Shown here piece by piece: positions 62,402 to 64,000 of a stretch of 64,000 nt of DNA (position 1 is the stretch's first letter; every line of letters begins with the position of its first letter). The position numbers and the translations under genes are program-made. The DNA comes from Bordetella genomosp. 1 (lineage in GTDB: Bacteria > Pseudomonadota > Gammaproteobacteria > Burkholderiales > Burkholderiaceae_B). The notes beneath the pieces were generated by a model, which was not told where the DNA came from, searched no databases, and saw only the letters and a program-made list of their open reading frames with translations. Location of the stretch: NCBI RefSeq assembly GCF_002261335.1, contig NZ_NEVL01000001.1, positions 1 to 64,000 of the forward strand, read 5' to 3'.

Positions 62402-62687
62402 GGCGGCGCAGCAGCCGGCACGAAGCGCGCCGGTCGAGATCCACGTCAACGGCCAGCCCGTGCAGGCGCGTGCGGGCGACAGCGTGGCCGCGGCGTTGTT
62501 CGCCGCCGGCATGGACGCCTGCCGCGACACCGCGGTCAACGAGGTGGCGCGCGGGCCCTTCTGCATGATGGGCGTGTGCTACGACTGCCTGGTCACGATC
62601 GACGGGCAACCCAACCGCCAGGGCTGCATGACGCCCGTGGCGCCTGGCATGAAGATCGAGCGCCAGCTGGGCGCGCGCAAGGTATGA
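62385..62687 (+). CDS. [2Fe-2S]-binding subunit of the dehydrogenase
   Basis: A 100-residue ferredoxin-like protein with VEIHVNGQPVQARAGDSVAA near residues 17-36 and the cysteine pattern C-x4-C-x2-C followed by a fourth cysteine (CMMGVCYDC, then GCM), typical of the HcnA/SoxA N-terminal-type subunit. It overlaps the preceding gene by 17 bases and the next by four. It should pass electrons between the flavin subunits. Confidence 0.88.
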   Translation: MFKRLEAAQQPARSAPVEIHVNGQPVQARAGDSVAAALFAAGMDACRDTAVNEVARGPFCMMGVCYDCLVTIDGQPNRQGCMTPVAPGMKIERQLGARKV

Positions 62688-64000
62688 CGATGAAGCAGAC
62701 GACGTGTGAATTGCTGGTGGTGGGCGCGGGTCCGGCCGGCCTCGCGGCCGCCACGGAGGCCGCGCGGGCCGGGGTCGACGTGATCCTGCTCGACGAGCAG
62801 CCGGCGCCGGGCGGCCAGATCTATCGCGCCATCACGACCACGCCGGTCACCGACCGCAAGGTGCTGGGCGAGGACTACTGGCACGGCAGCGAGCTGGTCG
62901 GCCCGTTCCAGGCCAGCGGCGCGCGCTACGAGCCGCGCGCCACCGTGTGGGCAGTGTCGCGCATGACCGCGCCGCAGCCCGACGAGGGTTTCGAGGTGGC
63001 GTACTCGGTGGATGGCGAGGCGCGGCTGCTGCATGCGCGCGAGATCCTGCTGGCCACCGGCGCGCAGGAGCGGCCCTTCCCGATTCCGGGCTGGACGCTG
63101 CCCGGCGTGATCACGGCCGGCGCGGCGCAGATCCTGCTCAAGTCGGCGGGCGTGGTGCCGGGCAGCCGCACCGTGCTGGCGGGCTGTGGCCCGCTGCTGT
63201 TCCTGGTGGCCTGGCAGTATCTCAATGCCGGCGTGAAGATCGACGCCATCCTCGAGACCACCCCGCCGGGCCGGCTGGGCAAGGCCCTGCCGCACGCCTT
63301 CGACTTCCTGCGTTCGCCCTATCTGGCCAAGGGCCTGAAGCTGATGCGCGCGGTCAAGCGCGAGATCCGCATCGTGCGCAACGTCTCGGCGCTGCGCGCG
63401 CTGGGCGACGGCCACGTGCAGCGCGTCGCCTACACGTCGGCCAGCGGCGCGGGCGAACTGCCCGTCGACCAGCTGCTGCTGCATCAGGGCGTGGTGCCCA
63501 ACGTGAATCTGTCGCGCGCGCTCGGCCTCGAACACGACTGGAACGCGGCGCTCGATTGCTGGGAGCCGCGTCTCGATGCGTGGGGCGCGAGCAGCGTGCC
63601 CGGCATCGCCATCGCGGGCGACGGCGCCGGCATCGCGGGCGCGCTGGCGGCCGAAGAGCGCGGCCGCATCGCCGCGCTCGGCATCGCCGCGCGGCTGGGC
63701 CGCATCGACACGGCCCGGCGCGATGAGCGAGCCGCCGCGCCGCGCGCCGCGCTGGCGCGCGCCACGCGCGGCCGCGCCTTCTTCGACACGCTGTATCGCG
63801 CACCCGACGCGTTCCGCCGGCCCACCGGCGACACCATCGTGTGCCGCTGCGAGGAGGTCACCGCGCAGCAGGTGCGCGAGACGGTCAAGCTGGGCTGCAG
63901 CGGCCCCAACCAGATGAAGTCGTTCCTGCGTTGCGGCATGGGTCCGTGCCAGGGCCGCTATTGCGGGCTGACGGTGACCGAGCTCATCGCCGACGAGCGC
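62684..64000 (+). CDS. FAD/NAD(P)-binding subunit of the dehydrogenase (runs off the window)
   Basis: The first 439 residues of a flavoprotein with two dinucleotide folds: VVGAGPAGLAAATEAARAG near residues 12-30 and the second near residue 165 (TVLAGCGPLLF). The C-terminal cysteine region begins CRCEEVTAQQV and continues CGMGPCQGRYCG, a BFD-like [2Fe-2S] site. This is the HcnB/opine oxidase A type. The start is the ATG at 62684 overlapping the previous stop; a second ATG lies six bases on. The true end lies beyond 64000, perhaps soon after. Confidence 0.87.
   Translation, partial: MTMKQTTCELLVVGAGPAGLAAATEAARAGVDVILLDEQPAPGGQIYRAITTTPVTDRKVLGEDYWHGSELVGPFQASGARYEPRATVWAVSRMTAPQPDEGFEVAYSVDGEARLLHAREILLATGAQERPFPIPGWTLPGVITAGAAQILLKSAGVVPGSRTVLAGCGPLLFLVAWQYLNAGVKIDAILETTPPGRLGKALPHAFDFLRSPYLAKGLKLMRAVKREIRIVRNVSALRALGDGHVQRVAYTSASGAGELPVDQLLLHQGVVPNVNLSRALGLEHDWNAALDCWEPRLDAWGASSVPGIAIAGDGAGIAGALAAEERGRIAALGIAARLGRIDTARRDERAAAPRAALARATRGRAFFDTLYRAPDAFRRPTGDTIVCRCEEVTAQQVRETVKLGCSGPNQMKSFLRCGMGPCQGRYCGLTVTELIADER

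Overview
The window is a high-GC chromosomal segment carrying the replication-initiation block rpmH-dnaA-dnaN-gyrB with rnpA, yidD, yidC and mnmE. The DnaA N-terminus, the monomeric isocitrate dehydrogenase, solo Bug/TctC receptors and many uptake operons paired with amidases or peptidases point to a free-living betaproteobacterium of Burkholderiales, most likely Alcaligenaceae (Bordetella/Achromobacter/Pigmentiphaga type). The species cannot be fixed from the window alone. No tRNA, rRNA, insertion sequence, prophage or CRISPR array was found.

Layout. 1-8 kb: end of a malic enzyme gene, a LysR regulator, a ClcB-type chloride channel/antiporter, monomeric icd with a long structured leader, an alpha/beta hydrolase and mnmE. 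8-18 kb: a five-gene peptide-type ABC operon followed by an M20 amidohydrolase, then a three-gene sulfonate/nitrate-type ABC operon. 18-26 kb: katG behind a near-consensus OxyR site, then a minus-strand unit of acyl-CoA dehydrogenase, ADP-forming CoA ligase, MmgE/PrpD protein and LysR regulator. 26-35 kb: yidC-yidD-rnpA-rpmH on the minus strand, diverging from dnaA-dnaN-gyrB on the plus strand. The 18 kb between yidC and mnmE interrupts a gene pair that is usually adjacent.

34.5-42 kb: a two-gene unit (SatD-family protein plus a small membrane protein) behind two palindromic operators, a DUF3806-like gene, a GNAT acetyltransferase, an IclR regulator divergent from amidase plus Bug receptor, an acylphosphatase and an FMN-dependent 2-hydroxyacid dehydrogenase. 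42-50.5 kb: M20 peptidase, dipeptide-type ABC transporter with a fused double ATPase, and amidase in one overlapping operon. 50.5-56.4 kb: LysR divergent from Bug receptor plus HyuA/HyuB. 56.4-64 kb: GntR regulator with a 30-bp palindromic operator, a polyamine-type ABC transporter and a three-subunit flavin/iron-sulfur dehydrogenase whose last gene runs off the edge.

Most of the accessory DNA repeats one plan: a local regulator, an uptake system or periplasmic receptor for amides, peptides, hydantoins or opine-like compounds, and the hydrolase or dehydrogenase that opens the substrate. The least explained items are the SatD/membrane-protein unit, the icd leader RNA, a scattered palindromic repeat (GGTTGC, 4-5 bases, GCAACC), and an acyl-CoA dehydrogenase lacking the usual catalytic glutamate.
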